Shown one piece after another: positions 37,156 through 49,075 of a stretch of 64,000 nucleotides of DNA. The translations under genes and the position numbers were made by a program. Location of the stretch: assembly GCA_014549065.1 (NCBI GenBank), contig JACDOX010000112.1, forward strand, positions 1,883,347 to 1,947,346, in the 5' to 3' direction. Position 1 is the stretch's first letter. The number at the start of each line of letters is the position of its first letter. The notes under the pieces are model-generated. The model searched no databases. It was not told the DNA's origin and worked only from the letters and a program-made list of their open reading frames with translations. The DNA is from Cardinalis cardinalis. Its lineage: Eukaryota; Chordata; Aves; Passeriformes; Cardinalidae.

Positions 37156-37740
37156 GGATGTGGGACAGGCTGAATTCTGGATATAACACTGCTCCTGCAG
37201 GGATGTGGGTCAGGCTGAATTCTGGGTATTACACTGCTCCTGTAGGGATGTGGGACAGGCTGAATTCTGGGTGTAACACTGCTCCTGTAGGGATGTGGAT
37301 CAGGCTGAATTCTGAGTATAACACTGCTCCTGTAGGGATGTGGGTCAGGCTGAATTCTGGGTATAACACTGCTCCTGTAGGGATGTGGGTCAGGCTGAAT
37401 TCTGGGTATAACACTGCTCCTGTAGGGATGTGGGACAGGCTGAATTCTGGATATAACACTGCTCCTGCAGGCATGTGGGACATGCTGAATTCTGGGTATT
37501 ACACTGCTCCTGTAGGGATGTGGGACAGGCTGAATTCTGGGTATAACACTGCTCCTGTAGGGATGTGGGACAGGCTGAATTCTGGGTGTAACACTGCTCC
37601 TGTAGGGATGTGGGACAGGCTGAATTCTGGATATTACACTGCTCCTGTAGGGATGTGGGACAGGCTGAATTCTGGATATAACACTGCTCCTGCAGGGATG
37701 TGGGACAGGCTGAATTCTGCATATAACCCTCCTCCTCTCT
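37156..37740. repeat. 45-bp minisatellite, 13 copies
   Basis: Twelve full 45-bp units and a decayed thirteenth run in exact register (37156 + 45n). Each unit has GGATGTGGGACAGG, CTGAATTCTGG, then a TATAACACTGCTCCTG(T/C)AG end. Variants are at fixed sites: GGGAC, GGGTC or GGATC; TATAAC, TATTAC or TGTAAC; TGTAG or TGCAG. Every full unit contains GAATTC, giving EcoRI sites every 45 bp. Because 45 is a multiple of three, one plus frame (37011-37754) is open throughout, and over 37390-37483 all three minus frames are open together. The plus frame would give a 15-residue repeat (Gly-Met-Trp-Asp-Arg-Leu-Asn-Ser-Gly-Tyr-Asn-Thr-Ala-Pro-Val). No promoter, splice or signal-peptide context supports a protein. 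Confidence 0.95.
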
Positions 37741-40700
37741 CTGCCACAGGCTGACACAGTCATAGGAGAGCAGCAAATAGGCAGGACAGGGAAGAAACCA
37801 CCACAATTCAAAATGGACAGGTGAAGGATTTTTTGTTAAGGGACATGCAAGAAACTTTGGGTTTTTTAACACTCCTGCCTGTGTTTATTCCTGTGATATT
37901 TTTGATAGAAACCTTGGTGAAACACTAGTCAGGGCAGAGAGGAGAAGGGAGATTGAATGCTGCCTTCTAGAAATAAACTGGCATAAAATAATAAATGAGG
38001 GGAAAAGGCACCCTGCAAAAGCAGGTGGGGAAAAAGACTGAACATGGAAAAACTTCTGGACAGGTATTTTTAGTTCTCTCTCTCCAAGAGAAGCCGACTG
38101 CAGGAGTTTGGAATACAGATCACAAATTCTCCTCAGTTTTATAGAAAGGGGAGGTCTGTGCTCCATGTTTCTAGCATGTGCTCATGACCAAAAGCCAGAG
38201 TGTTTGTGCCCAGATTTTATTTTCATCACTCCAGCCCNATACCTGCATCAAGGTGTTTCCATTCCTGTGTTCTCCTGGTGCCTTGGAGGTGAAGTATGGC
38301 AAAGTTTATGGAGAGCAGGAAACAAATTCCCCCTGGAGTCTGGAAAGACCCTATCATTTAAATTAAATGTTAGCCTTTGAGAAGACAAAAAGAGCACTGT
38401 CTCCAGCAGAGCTGCCTGGCGACATGGCGAATATTTATTACAGTGCAGGTAGTTTAAGAAAACAGAAGCATTTCACTGGAGATTTGGATCTTCAGCCTAA
38501 ATAGGAGCTTGGACTGCAAAGGTTCAGTTGCTAATTAAATCTAAGTTGGACACTGTTCCATAGAGGGCAGATTGTAACTATAAGAGGATGTTAATGTGGA
38601 TTTTAAATATTTATTATAACTGAGGTAGGTTATAAAAACAGACATTCTTCCTTTCAACACTCTATAATGTCAGATTTAGAGGTTTGTCTCGGGCTGTGAG
38701 TGATTTCCCAGCAGCTGTCAGGGGCTGGAGGGCAATTTATCACCCTCCCAGTGAGAGATCTCGCCGGACAGTGAAAGATTAGCACTCTGATTTATGGCAC
38801 GCAAGGAAAAAACAACGTTGTTGGAGCGGGTGCCTGGGTGCTGATTTTCACACACCTGTTCCCAGCCCAGCCACACGAGTTGATGATTTTACTCCTCCAG
38901 CAGTGCCTGGCAGAGCTGAGGATCCCCCTGGTGCCACTGCAGGGACGCTGGGCTGAGCCCACGTGGGCAGCAGNGCTTGGTGCTGAGGGGCTCCACAGAG
39001 CCAGGCAGGGCTGGGGGTTGTGGTTCCTGGTGGAGTTTGGGTTTTTCTTGGCCAGGGCATGGTTGAAATGAGCTCCATCCAAGCTGGAGAGTGGNGCCAG
39101 ACCTGGCAGTGATGCACAACTCTGCATGAAGGGATAAGTTTATGGAGGGCCAAACAGGGAGCATTTTGTCCCTTGGAAGCCACCTAGGTCCCTGGCACTG
39201 CCCCTTAAGGGTGTTAAGTACCACTCCTGGCAGATAAGTGAAGTGTCTCTGCTTCTGAAGAGAACAACCCCGCAAGGGTTAAAGCCCTTTCCTCAGCCCT
39301 GCAGGGTAAATCTGCTTTGAACCNTGATTTCCATGGCAAAGTGGGAGAGACCACTGGCACTTGCTGCTGAAATGTCCCATCCCATGTGTCAGCTGTGGAC
39401 ACTGCAGATNTCACCTGCCTGAGGTGGCCTGAAAAACTACCATGATCTATCTCTGTGTCACCTGCACAAGTGGTGGGGAGCAAAGAGGTGACAGGGAAGN
39501 CCCAGTGACCACATTGCTGGAGCCAGGGATAAGCCAGGTGTGGAAATGTCCCTGCTTTGTCCACCCTGGAAACAATGTGACTGTAGGGATATGGAATGCA
39601 AGGAAAAACGAGTGGGCACCCAAATGGAGACAAATGGAGGATAAAGATGCTTTCATTGAACCCAGCAGAACTGGATCATAAATTTTGTTCAGCAGAAAAT
39701 CATGAAAACTGTGACTTTGTGGTGAAAAAACCTTTTAAGACCAGATGAATCCCAAAGTCTTCAGTGAAACAGATGCATCCAAAATGCAAGGCCTCTCCTG
39801 CATGCGGTTTCAAGTCCACATTTGCCAGATCACACTCTGATGGAACACCTCTCCACAAACCCAACTTAGTCTTGTCCTGTAGGACCCACCCAACTTCCAC
39901 ATGCCTCAACTTCTGAGCTCCTGACAAACTACAGCTCTCTTNTTGAGGTCCCCAGCCTTGTGAGTCCTGGACCTTGATGCCTGGGTCCAGTCCTGCCTCC
40001 CTCAGCCTGGAGTTTATCAATATCTTCACATACTTTGTGTCCCACATCCTGTGACATGGCTACACTTGTGCAGCTCAGTCAATTAGAGGAGACGGTGCCA
40101 TCATCTGATTTGGTTTGTTACTTAGCAAAGCAGCAGTGGAGACAGGATTGATTCAATAGTCCAAGATGAAGCTTGGATGGGGAGGGATGCTCGAATAAGG
40201 GGCTGTGTGTAAGTGTTAGTGATTGGTTTTAAATCAGTTTTCCTTCGCTCTGGATTTCACGTGGAGGGAGGGCCGGTACTGAAAATCCTCTTGCCAGAGA
40301 GAACGTGCTAAAAGGGCAATTTACTCACTCCCTGCATTGCCATCCAGCTCAGCAGGGCTCTGGAGCTGTAGGAGGCCTTCCAGTTAAACACTTAGAGTGG
40401 AAAAAACAACTTTCAGGTGTGGTTTATGACGTAACAAGAACAGATCCTGTGGGTCTGCCTGGGGCACAGCCATTGCCAAGAGCCTCGGCAGGGNGGGGGT
40501 GGCGGTGGCTCTCCTTCCTGGGCATCCTTTGTGGGAAGGAAAAGTCTGGCATGGTCCAAGGTTTTGCAGCTGTTGGTGGGNATGTGTGTTCAGCACACAG
40601 AAGGGTTACTCCTCGGGGTTTTCTCCTAAAGAGTGGCAGGAGGGTTTTGGTTTTCCCATCACAGGATGGGAGGAGGACGCTCTTTCTTGCTGAGATTTGT

Positions 40701-43118
40701 CTCCACTGGAACCAAAAGGACCGGATTAAAAACCTTCATGAAAACATGAATTTAAAGAAGTGAATCTTGCTGAGCAAAATATGACTGAGAAATCCAGGAA
40801 ACAATCTGATTCCCCCTTCCAGAAATGGCCTGGTCACTAAACCAAAATGATTCTAAATCAAAGCTGCCAAAGAATTCCATTAAACGGGCTGAGCGGGAGA
40901 AAAGCAGCTGTGTGCAGCAAATAACTGCATTAGCCACACAACAAAACAAATACAACAAAAGCCCCCAAACAAAATTACATTTCACAATTAGGAAATNAAT
41001 AACTCTTTAGACAAAAGCCAGGCAATGGGAAAAAAATTAGCATAGACTGGCGCTTCTAATTGTCTTTCTTTTAGCTNCTCTGTTCACTGATCCATCGAGC
41101 AATGATAAAGGCATTAAATTTGGTGATTATGTTCAGTGTTTCTAAGGACATGAGCTGCCTGGGACTGGACTGGCAGTGCTCAGGTGTGTGCTGGAGGGAG
41201 CTGTGTCTCTGCACNCTCTGCAGTGTGCAATTGGCTGCACGGAGGCGGTGACTCAAGGCAAAGCATCTCAACCACCTCCATCCTTAGCAGCTCTGGCAAG
41301 AGTCTTCTCCCAAGCTAGGGCAACAGTCTNGGGTGGCAGCAGAGAGGAAAACTCGTGCTGCAGTTGATTCTGGGTGCGTTCNTCTCTTGTGGTGGCCGTG
41401 ATGCCCTGGAGCTGGAGGCCCCTGGCTGAGGGCGGGTGCTGAGCTCTCCTGGGCTGGGCTGCCTCATGCACAGCAAGGACACTCCAGCACCACAGTCATG
41501 ATTCCCCTTTTTATTTGTTTTCTNGTCTGTAAGAACCTGTTCCCCCAAAGCACAGCCCCAGCTCCTGTTAGCTTGGGCTTGCTTCTNATTCTGATCAAGT
41601 TGGTACTTATGGCTTTGATTGAAGCAGGCATGTGATCTGATTATCCATATGTCCACCAGGGTGCCTGTCACAGCTTGCCTAGCACATGGCAGTGCTTATA
41701 ATATCATTAACAATGTCTGAATAACAACTGTTACTTAGAGTCAGCCTTTATTACCGCGTGGGGCTTCACTGGCTTTCCTTTGATTATGATTTTTTNCCAT
41801 CTTGTTGTGAGTGCCTCCCAATCCTGCAGTAATGAGGGGCAGCTGCCTGCAAAGGGATGCAGCAGCACCTTTCAAAGATGCTCGTGGTGGCCTNGGGGCA
41901 GGTGGGAGGGGAATGTTTTGGGGTGTTCTAAACTCCTGCTCTTGTCCAGGACATGCCTGAGTTATGTGACCCNGCTCCTGGCATCACCACTCCTTCCAGA
42001 GGAGTTAATGCAGAGCAAGGTGACCAAAAAGGAACTGGAGCTCCTCCCTGATTGAATTTAAGCCCTTACCACCCTGCTGTTTTGCAGAGAGAGGAACTTC
42101 TCTCTGCCTCTTTTCGAGGTGCTCAAGTCCTGGCATGGGCTTTGTGTCCCCTGCCAGTCTGTGCCTCTGAGGGAATGATGGGGATGGTGCAGCCCATGGG
42201 GACATCCCAGGCAGCATCAGAGCCACAACCAACTCCTCCTGAGCCCAGGGTCATAACCATTGCTCTGCACAGGGTTTTCCTCCACCTCTCTCCAAGCTTT
42301 AGCAAGTGCCTGAGCTCTCATTTCCATCCTCAGGTCAGGAAAGGACACTGCCAGCCCTGGGAACGTCCAGAGCACCAGGGGAAGGGGAGCAAGGTTTGCC
42401 CTGCATCAGTGACAGGAGTTTTATGCCTCTTCCCTTTCAAGTGTGTGCTCTGTGATGTATTGACCCGCTGTGTTTTTTCAGTTGTGTTGTGGTTGGGAGA
42501 AAAACAGCTCTGCTCCTACGAGAGAGGCAGCTCTGAGCTGGGTCAGCCTGGGCAGGGGGAGCTCATAAAACTGCTGTGAGCCACTATAGGTGAAGGGGAG
42601 GCAGAAATTCCCCATGCTNTAGGACTGTGGAGCTGCCAGCTTGAGCAGGCAAAATCCACAAAGCAGAGCACGGTCTGGTTTAAAGCCCCTTCTCTCTCCT
42701 CTGTGCTCCCCAAGGGCTGGGTTTGCCCCAGGACAGAGGCTGACATGAATGTCCCCACTGGAACACTGCCTGCACTGGCCCTACCCTGGGCAGCTCCTCT
42801 GTCTCCTGTTTTCACCAGTTTGCTGTGATGGGAGGGGATGCATTCCCATCCTCACTCATGTTCTCTGCCCTGCAGTTGTCTGCCCAAAGATAGGAGCTGC
42901 CAGACATCAGGCCTGTGTCACCCTGTGCCCTTTGCTGTCCCCTTTCCCTGTGAGGAGCCCTATGAATTAACTTCTCTCAAAAACAGCCTCAGNACCTGCA
43001 TTCCTCCTCCAGCTGCCCTGGCACAGAGCATTTCCCTTCCCAAACTGGCCTTGCTGGGTTCAGATGGAGCCAGGACAGTGTGACACAGTCCACCCATCAC
43101 CATCCTGTTCAGGAGCAT
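37741..43118. other. Non-coding unique sequence
   Basis: No gene is supported. A conserved-looking AT-rich block at 38390-38820 is listed separately. Frames such as 40305-40763 plus (152 codons) and 42052-42579 plus (175 codons) have no recognisable domain. Confidence 0.5.
38390..38820. promoter_or_regulatory. Candidate conserved non-coding element
   Basis: About 430 bp of complex AT-rich sequence free of ambiguous bases, with CGACATGGCGAATATTTATT, GTTGCTAATTAAATC and ATTTATTATAAC, and isolated CpGs retained in AT-rich context (for example ATCTCGCCGGACAG near 38758). This is one of the better compositional candidates for a developmental enhancer in the window. Function is inferred only. Confidence 0.3.
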
Positions 43119-43240
43119 CCCACCCAGGATGGAGAGGCTGACCCACCCAGGATGGAGAGACTGACCCACCCAGGATGGAGAGGCTGACCCACGCAGGATG
43201 GAGAGGCTGACCCACCCAGGATGGAGAGGCTGACCCACCC
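43119..43240. repeat. 23-bp minisatellite, 5 copies
   Basis: The anchor GATGGAGAG recurs at 43128, 43151, 43174, 43197 and 43220, exactly 23 bp apart, within a unit CCCACCCAGGATGGAGAGGC plus TGA. Copies differ by single bases (one has AGAGACT, one has ACGCAGG). High identity indicates a young array. The minus frames give repeats such as Gly-Trp-Val-Ser-Leu-Ser-Ile-Leu and are not genes. Confidence 0.95.
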
Positions 43241-46200
43241 ACAACCCTGAGAAGGTTTCAAGTGCTTTTCATCCAAATTTTCTGCCCTTCTCCCCCCGTT
43301 GTGCTGCCCTCTTGCAGACCAATCTTCCCAAACTCTCCTTGCAGCTGTTTAATTTTGACATGATCTTTTGAGAGAAGGGGCAGCAGTGGGAGGGAAGCTG
43401 GGATGGTGAGACCAGAGGGTCTGGAGAGCTGGTGCCACAGGCCCAGGCCCAGTGAATGTGAGCACACATGCATTTGTACTGCATGCCCTGACTGNAGCCA
43501 CCCAAGCCTCTCCAGCGAGCAGAATGTGCTGTGTACTTAACTAATGAATTAAACANCTATAATTAATTCTATTTATAAGATGCCTCTAGGTGTATTTACA
43601 ACAAGAACAATAAAAACAATAACACATTACATGATGCCAGGCAGCATTAGTTAATGCAAAGGAGAACACAGAGCAGNCAAACCCCAGCTCTGGCTGCCCT
43701 GTGCCTCCAGCCTGGCCAAGCNGCTCTGCCTGGGCCCCTTCTCAGTTTTGTTTTGCTCCCCTCATCTCTGGTTTCAAGCACTCATTGGCTTTTCAACAAT
43801 GTCCTTTCTATTTTTTTTTCTTGGTGAAAAACTAAAAAAATAAAACTTAAATCTAATAATCTTTAGTTTAAAATGGGTCTTCCCATCTCATCACATCCAG
43901 ACTTCACNGGACCAGTGTGTCCATCTCAAATAGCAAAATTTTCTGCCCATTTGCACCCAACNCCAAACCAGTGCCTCAAAAGTGCCAGGAAAACCTGACA
44001 AAGTGGGGCTGGAGTTGCCAGAGGGCAGCAGGGCTGGGCAGAAATTGCAGCAAACCCTGNACCATCCCCAGCCCAGAGCAGCAGCCCGGTGCAGGGACAG
44101 ACCCTGAGCAGCGGCAGCCAGGGACGGAGGTGCAGCAGGAGGAGGGCAGGGACAGCTCTCTCTTGGGAGGGACCTCACAGGCCACCGGGGTTTGCAGGAG
44201 GGATTTCCTCACGTTGGGTTTTACCACCACATTCTCCTGCTGGTGGGAGCTTGAGGCTGTTGTTAGCTTGGGTTTGATCACTTGATGGCAAGGCTGGGGT
44301 GAAATATCCCTCCTGGCCCTGCANGCTGACTCTCCAGGCAGGAGCACATGTCTAAACCTTCTGATGGCTGTTAGACTTGGTTAAACCAATACTCTTTTTA
44401 TTATTTTTCTGGCAATAAACATATGGGCTGTAACTCTTTTTGTCAGCACTCCAAGAAGGATTTAACACCTTCCCCATAGAGGACAGCCTACTGATTACCT
44501 GCTGCTCTGCTGGGATGTCTGCAGCCTGCCTTCCCTAACTCCAAACTCATTTACAAATCCAGCATGCCTGATTTCTGGGGGAGCTGCAGCCTTTTCCTTG
44601 GAGCAGGCACGCAGTGGTCTGTGCTCCAGGAGAAGATGCACAGAGTCAGAGCCTGAGCTTGCAGGTTGCTCACTGCCCACTTGCTTTAGCAGCTGGGGAA
44701 GGGACTTGGGTGCAGCAGAGGGTCCCTGCAGGATCCTGTGTGGGTCCTGTGAGGGGTTGTGAGTGTGACCAGGGAGGGTTTGATTGTCAAAATCCACCTT
44801 CACGCAGTCTTGGGATGCCCCAGGCTGCTCACATGGCGTTTTCCTCTCCTTCAGTTTCTGNGGCTGTTGAATGATGGAGATGGGCCATTAATGATGAGAA
44901 ACTCTAGGGACTTGTTCTACTTGCAGCTCTTGTGTGTGGTACTGCCTGCAGTGGTGCTGCTGAGGGCACATTTCCCCTCTGAGTGTGCACCATGGAGAGC
45001 TGAGCTCAGCTCTGCCCTGGCTCTCACTTGCCCTGTGTTGTGTGGACTGAGCTGATTCCCGAGACATTTTGAGGCTACAATATTCCAAGACAAACCCACT
45101 CAAGCCATGTCCATGTTCTAGGTCCCTGTGGTCACCACCAGTGGCAATGGGATGTTCCTCCCTGCAAGCAGAGCATCCCCAAAGGCTGTGAGCTCCCCAC
45201 CAGCCTCCTCTGCAAGCCCTCTGCAAGGGGAGGCTCTGCAGAACTCCCATCCCTGCTTTCTTTGGCAGGGATTTCCTTGAGCCTTTCAGTTTTGATAGCT
45301 CCTCCTGGCACATGGCCAGCCAGTTCCATGCTCCTTTTTGCTCATCAATCTTTTCACCAAAACATGGTGATATACACTGTGATACACACTGAGAAGCATC
45401 CCCACGGGCTCCCAAGACAGCAGACAAATTACCAGATTATTTGTGAATTTTAGCCACCCGATGGGAATTCAATGCTTCAACTGTAAACGTGAAATCAGCT
45501 ACTTCCTACAACTTCAAAACAGGGAGCTGTTAACAAGTCAGGTAAATTAAACAGCAGACTCTTTGCACTAACAGGCAGAGCTGTCAGGAGAAGACAGATG
45601 CCTGCAATCAGCATGGAGCTCAGCCTGGCTCCCCACCCCTGGCTTGGGGAAGAAAGCACTGACTTATTCTGGAGCAGCTGCCTGGGAAGTTCCTCCAGGG
45701 GCAGATCCCTCCCCCCTGCCCTTCTCTGGGATGCTCTTGCACAAGCCCAGACTGGGCAGTGGCACCAATCCATGGTGGCACCTCACTCCAGCATCCTGCT
45801 CCTTTATGCTGTTGGCCCCTGAAAACCCCTCAAAGCCAAGCATGCAAGAGCTGTGGGGGAAAACACATCCAGATTCTGTGCTGTGAGCACAAAATGGCTT
45901 AAAAACCTCACCTGGCCAGGGATCAGATAGAGGAGGAGCAGTGCTCAAGCAGGGATCAAGCTGAAGGCATCTCTCAGCTGAACAAAGCCACTTTCCCTGC
46001 AAAAAGCCATCAAAGCCAGAGTTACAGGGGCTCATCCTCTCCTGCTGCACTGGGATCTGCTAAGCCAGAGTGTAACTCTGAGTGCTCCCACGCAGAGAAA
46101 CTCTTGACAAGGGGAAAATGCAGCTACACTTGAATTTGTTAGGTAAATTTATTGTGGATAATTTAAATACACTACAGAACTTAGTGTGCCGTATGCACCC

Positions 46201-46837
46201 CTTGATAGGGCTCCACAGTGCTGTAACCAACCAGTGCTGACAATAGGAAATGCAGATTTATTAATTCTCATTTATATATTGGCTTAAATANCTTAGAGTT
46301 AAATAAGCAGATTTTTTTTTTCTAATTCCCCCTTCTTACTGCATGGCAGATCAGGTTAAATTTATTAAAAATTGTCACTGGCATGAACCAATTTATAGAG
46401 CACTCTTTTGAAATGTGAAAAGTACTCACAAAAAGTAGTATTGTGGGGGATGAAACTAAAAGGCATCTAAAAGGGTGTGAGACTCCTTTTTTCCTTGTCT
46501 TACCTCTTGGAACAAAGTTAGTAGAGAGAAGCATATGCCATCCTTGCACCTCCCTTGGAAGATTCTTTGACGGCTTGTTTAAAATATTTATGTGGGTACA
46601 GGAGGAATTACTCTCAGCTTTGTGTCTGCAAACAATTCCCAGCAGTATACTGCAGGAGGCTTTCAAGGTTTGGGCCTTTTTTAAAGTAGTTAGGAACCCT
46701 TTGCATAAATGTCATCTGATTTTATTGTTTTGACACTTCTGCAATGATAAATATTGTTACTGAAAGTCAGCAAAACAGATGGATGGCTGCCTTGGCGGAT
46801 TTTGTGAAATCTCATGCTAATTAAGGGGCTGTCAGGC
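43241..46837. other. Non-coding unique sequence
   Basis: No gene is supported. AT-rich parts lie at about 43530-43640 and 43800-43880. A plus frame at 43917-44285 and a minus frame at 44888-45427 (179 codons) have no domain I recognise. Positions 46250-46830 are AT-rich with few ambiguous bases and look like unique regulatory-type DNA. Confidence 0.5.
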
Positions 46838-46869
<32 letters not shown>

Positions 46870-46871
46870 GA
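46838..46871. repeat. Poly-A tract (A18) with A-rich extension
   Basis: Eighteen consecutive A followed by GG, A-runs and AAAAGG. The sequence to its left is AT-rich unique DNA without an identifiable retroposed cDNA, so I do not call it a processed pseudogene tail. Confidence 0.9.
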
Positions 46872-48859
46872 ATTGAGATTGAGATACTGCATTTGCTTGT
46901 CTGACTTGACACACAGGGAGAAGTGCTGCTGGGGAGGTGCTGCTGGGGCTTGGGGAGCGTGTGCCTTGACCGGCTCTCACCTCCTTGCCCTCCTGCTCTC
47001 TACCTCACAAGGTTTTGGAGCAATGCTGTCTTCCTCCGAGCTTTAAAAAGAGTGGATGACCTCAAAAGGTGTTGGGAACTCAGTGAGGAAACAGGAGGAT
47101 GGTAAAACACTCCCTGTGCATCTTCCTTGGCCNTGCCCATCACCAACAGTGTCAGGACTTTTGGGGACCTGAAAAAGCATCCAGGGATCCCCCCNTGGCT
47201 GGGAGAACAGGCACAGGAGAGGTCCCAGCACTGGCTGGGGGGGAAGGATGCAGCACCTGGTTTTCTTTAACTGAAACAGCCACAACACCAGTAAAAAGTT
47301 ACAGGCTGGCACAAAATTGATTGGTTCTAGGAGGTAAAGATTGAAAAACACCGGTGGACTCAAAGGGCCGGTGGGAATGAGCAGGACCTGCCCAGGGTTT
47401 TGTTTACAGTTCCAGGTTCCCACCATTAAGCAGAAGAGCTGACAGGGTTGTTTTCCTTCCAGCAGCTTGAACTCATCTGTTTGTCTTCATCTCTATTTGC
47501 AAACAGCAGCCCAGGGCCAGCTTTGCTTTCACTTTATCCTTCTGCAGCGAGCTGCAGAAACTGGAGCTGCAGCCCATCCACAGCATGAGGGATGGGAAAC
47601 AGCTGAGCAGGGAGAGCCCTGGTTCCCTGAGGAGCCCAGCTTAAACAAGCCTAGTGTGGGACCCACAGGCATTCACAAGGCTCCCTGCCAGCTTGGGAAA
47701 AGGGTTGAAACACGGCCAAAAATGTTCCATCACTGTGGGCTCCGCACTTTGTCAGCCTTCTTCATGTGAAGGGGCAAAAGGATCCTGATTATCATTGGTA
47801 ATCCTTGATTAGCATCCCTGATGATGTCCTGAACATGATTTTGTTTTCCTGAGNCACCTAAGCTATGCAATGTGGGACAGCCTTGTGCAATGGACCAGTT
47901 GCTGGTCTAGGATCAAGGAGTAGCTGAGTTACAGCACCAGGTCTGTCACTACTCACTGACTTTGTTAGAGATAGTTCATCAAGGATATTAATGTTCTTTT
48001 TCATTGTTGCAGCCTTCAGCTGGTTTCTCCCACAGCAACTTTATATCCATCACCAGGCAAGCAGTGCTGACAATAAAAATCCAGCCTTCCCCAAAGGGAA
48101 GGGACCGTTCATCACCAGGTGCCACTGCTGGTCTGNGACATGGGTGGCTGCAAGCAGGTCATGGTTCATCTCTCTCATTCCTCCCAAAATATTGCTGAGG
48201 AGGTTTTAAAGAGAGCAATCNCAGGCCTGGGTTTGTCTCACCACTCTCAAAGCCTGGAGAGCTTTGGTGGGAGTCTCAATCCTCTGGGTGACTTTTNCCA
48301 ACCAGGGCAGTGGGTGGGGAGTTCAGGGAGGAATTTCTCCAGTCCAGGAGGGGATTGCTCACCAGGATGTCCCTGCACAGGTCCCAGTCTGCTGTCCCAT
48401 GGTTAATAAACCCCACCACACTCCCCAGAGTGGCANAGTCCACTCCCCCACCCCATTTTCTCCTGCAGCAGCACCTCTCCTCTCCACATCCACGAGTGCC
48501 AGCTATTTCTCTGCGTTTGTGGGTTGTCCCAGACAACTCCCTACTTTACTTCCTAAGGATATCCAACTCTAAAAAGACCTTCCCACTGACATCCACACTC
48601 CCTGCTCCTGCACATGGTTAGAATCCTATCCCTGTTTGCTTAGCAGCATCACCCAAACACCCCCAACATGGGCACCAAGAAAAGAAAGCCCAGCCATTGC
48701 CCCTTCATTTGTGTGTAAGCATCTTCCAACCCTCCCAATCTCCAAAGGACTTGGCTTTGTAAGCTTGGCCAGATCTTCCTTGGCTTTCATNCTGATCCTG
48801 TTGTAGCATTTTAGGCTTCCTTTTAATTTAAAAAGTCTCTATGATATTTTGCCTTTTTC

Positions 48860-49075
48860 TTTCTTTTATTTCCCAGGTTGCTAATATTCCTTTCAATGGG
48901 CCTTGATTAATGGCTGAAAGCTGAGGAATATTCCTGGTATTCACTTAGCCAGAGCAATTACACTGCAAAAAGCAGCATGAGGACCCTGGGTTGACATGCA
49001 AATAGCCATGTTACACAATTAGTTGATGCACAATTAATTGGAATAATGACAAATATAGTCAAATAAGGCTGGATT
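48860..49075. promoter_or_regulatory. Candidate conserved non-coding element with octamer
   Basis: AT-rich block containing GACATGCAAATAGCC near 48993 (ATGCAAAT, the consensus POU/octamer site), CACAATTAGTTG and CACAATTAATTGG within 50 bp, and TTGATTAATGG near 48904. It has no ambiguous bases. The arrangement suggests a POU/homeodomain enhancer, inferred from motifs only. Confidence 0.3.

Noticed and set aside
36801..37811. 336-codon minus-strand and 247-codon plus-strand open frames
   Set aside because: They exist because the 45-bp minisatellite unit is divisible by three and lacks stops in those frames. There is no promoter, domain or splice context, and all minus frames are open over part of the array.
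46838..46871. Poly-A as the tail of a processed pseudogene
   Set aside because: The adjacent upstream DNA is AT-rich, has no open frame or recognisable cDNA, and no target-site duplication was seen.
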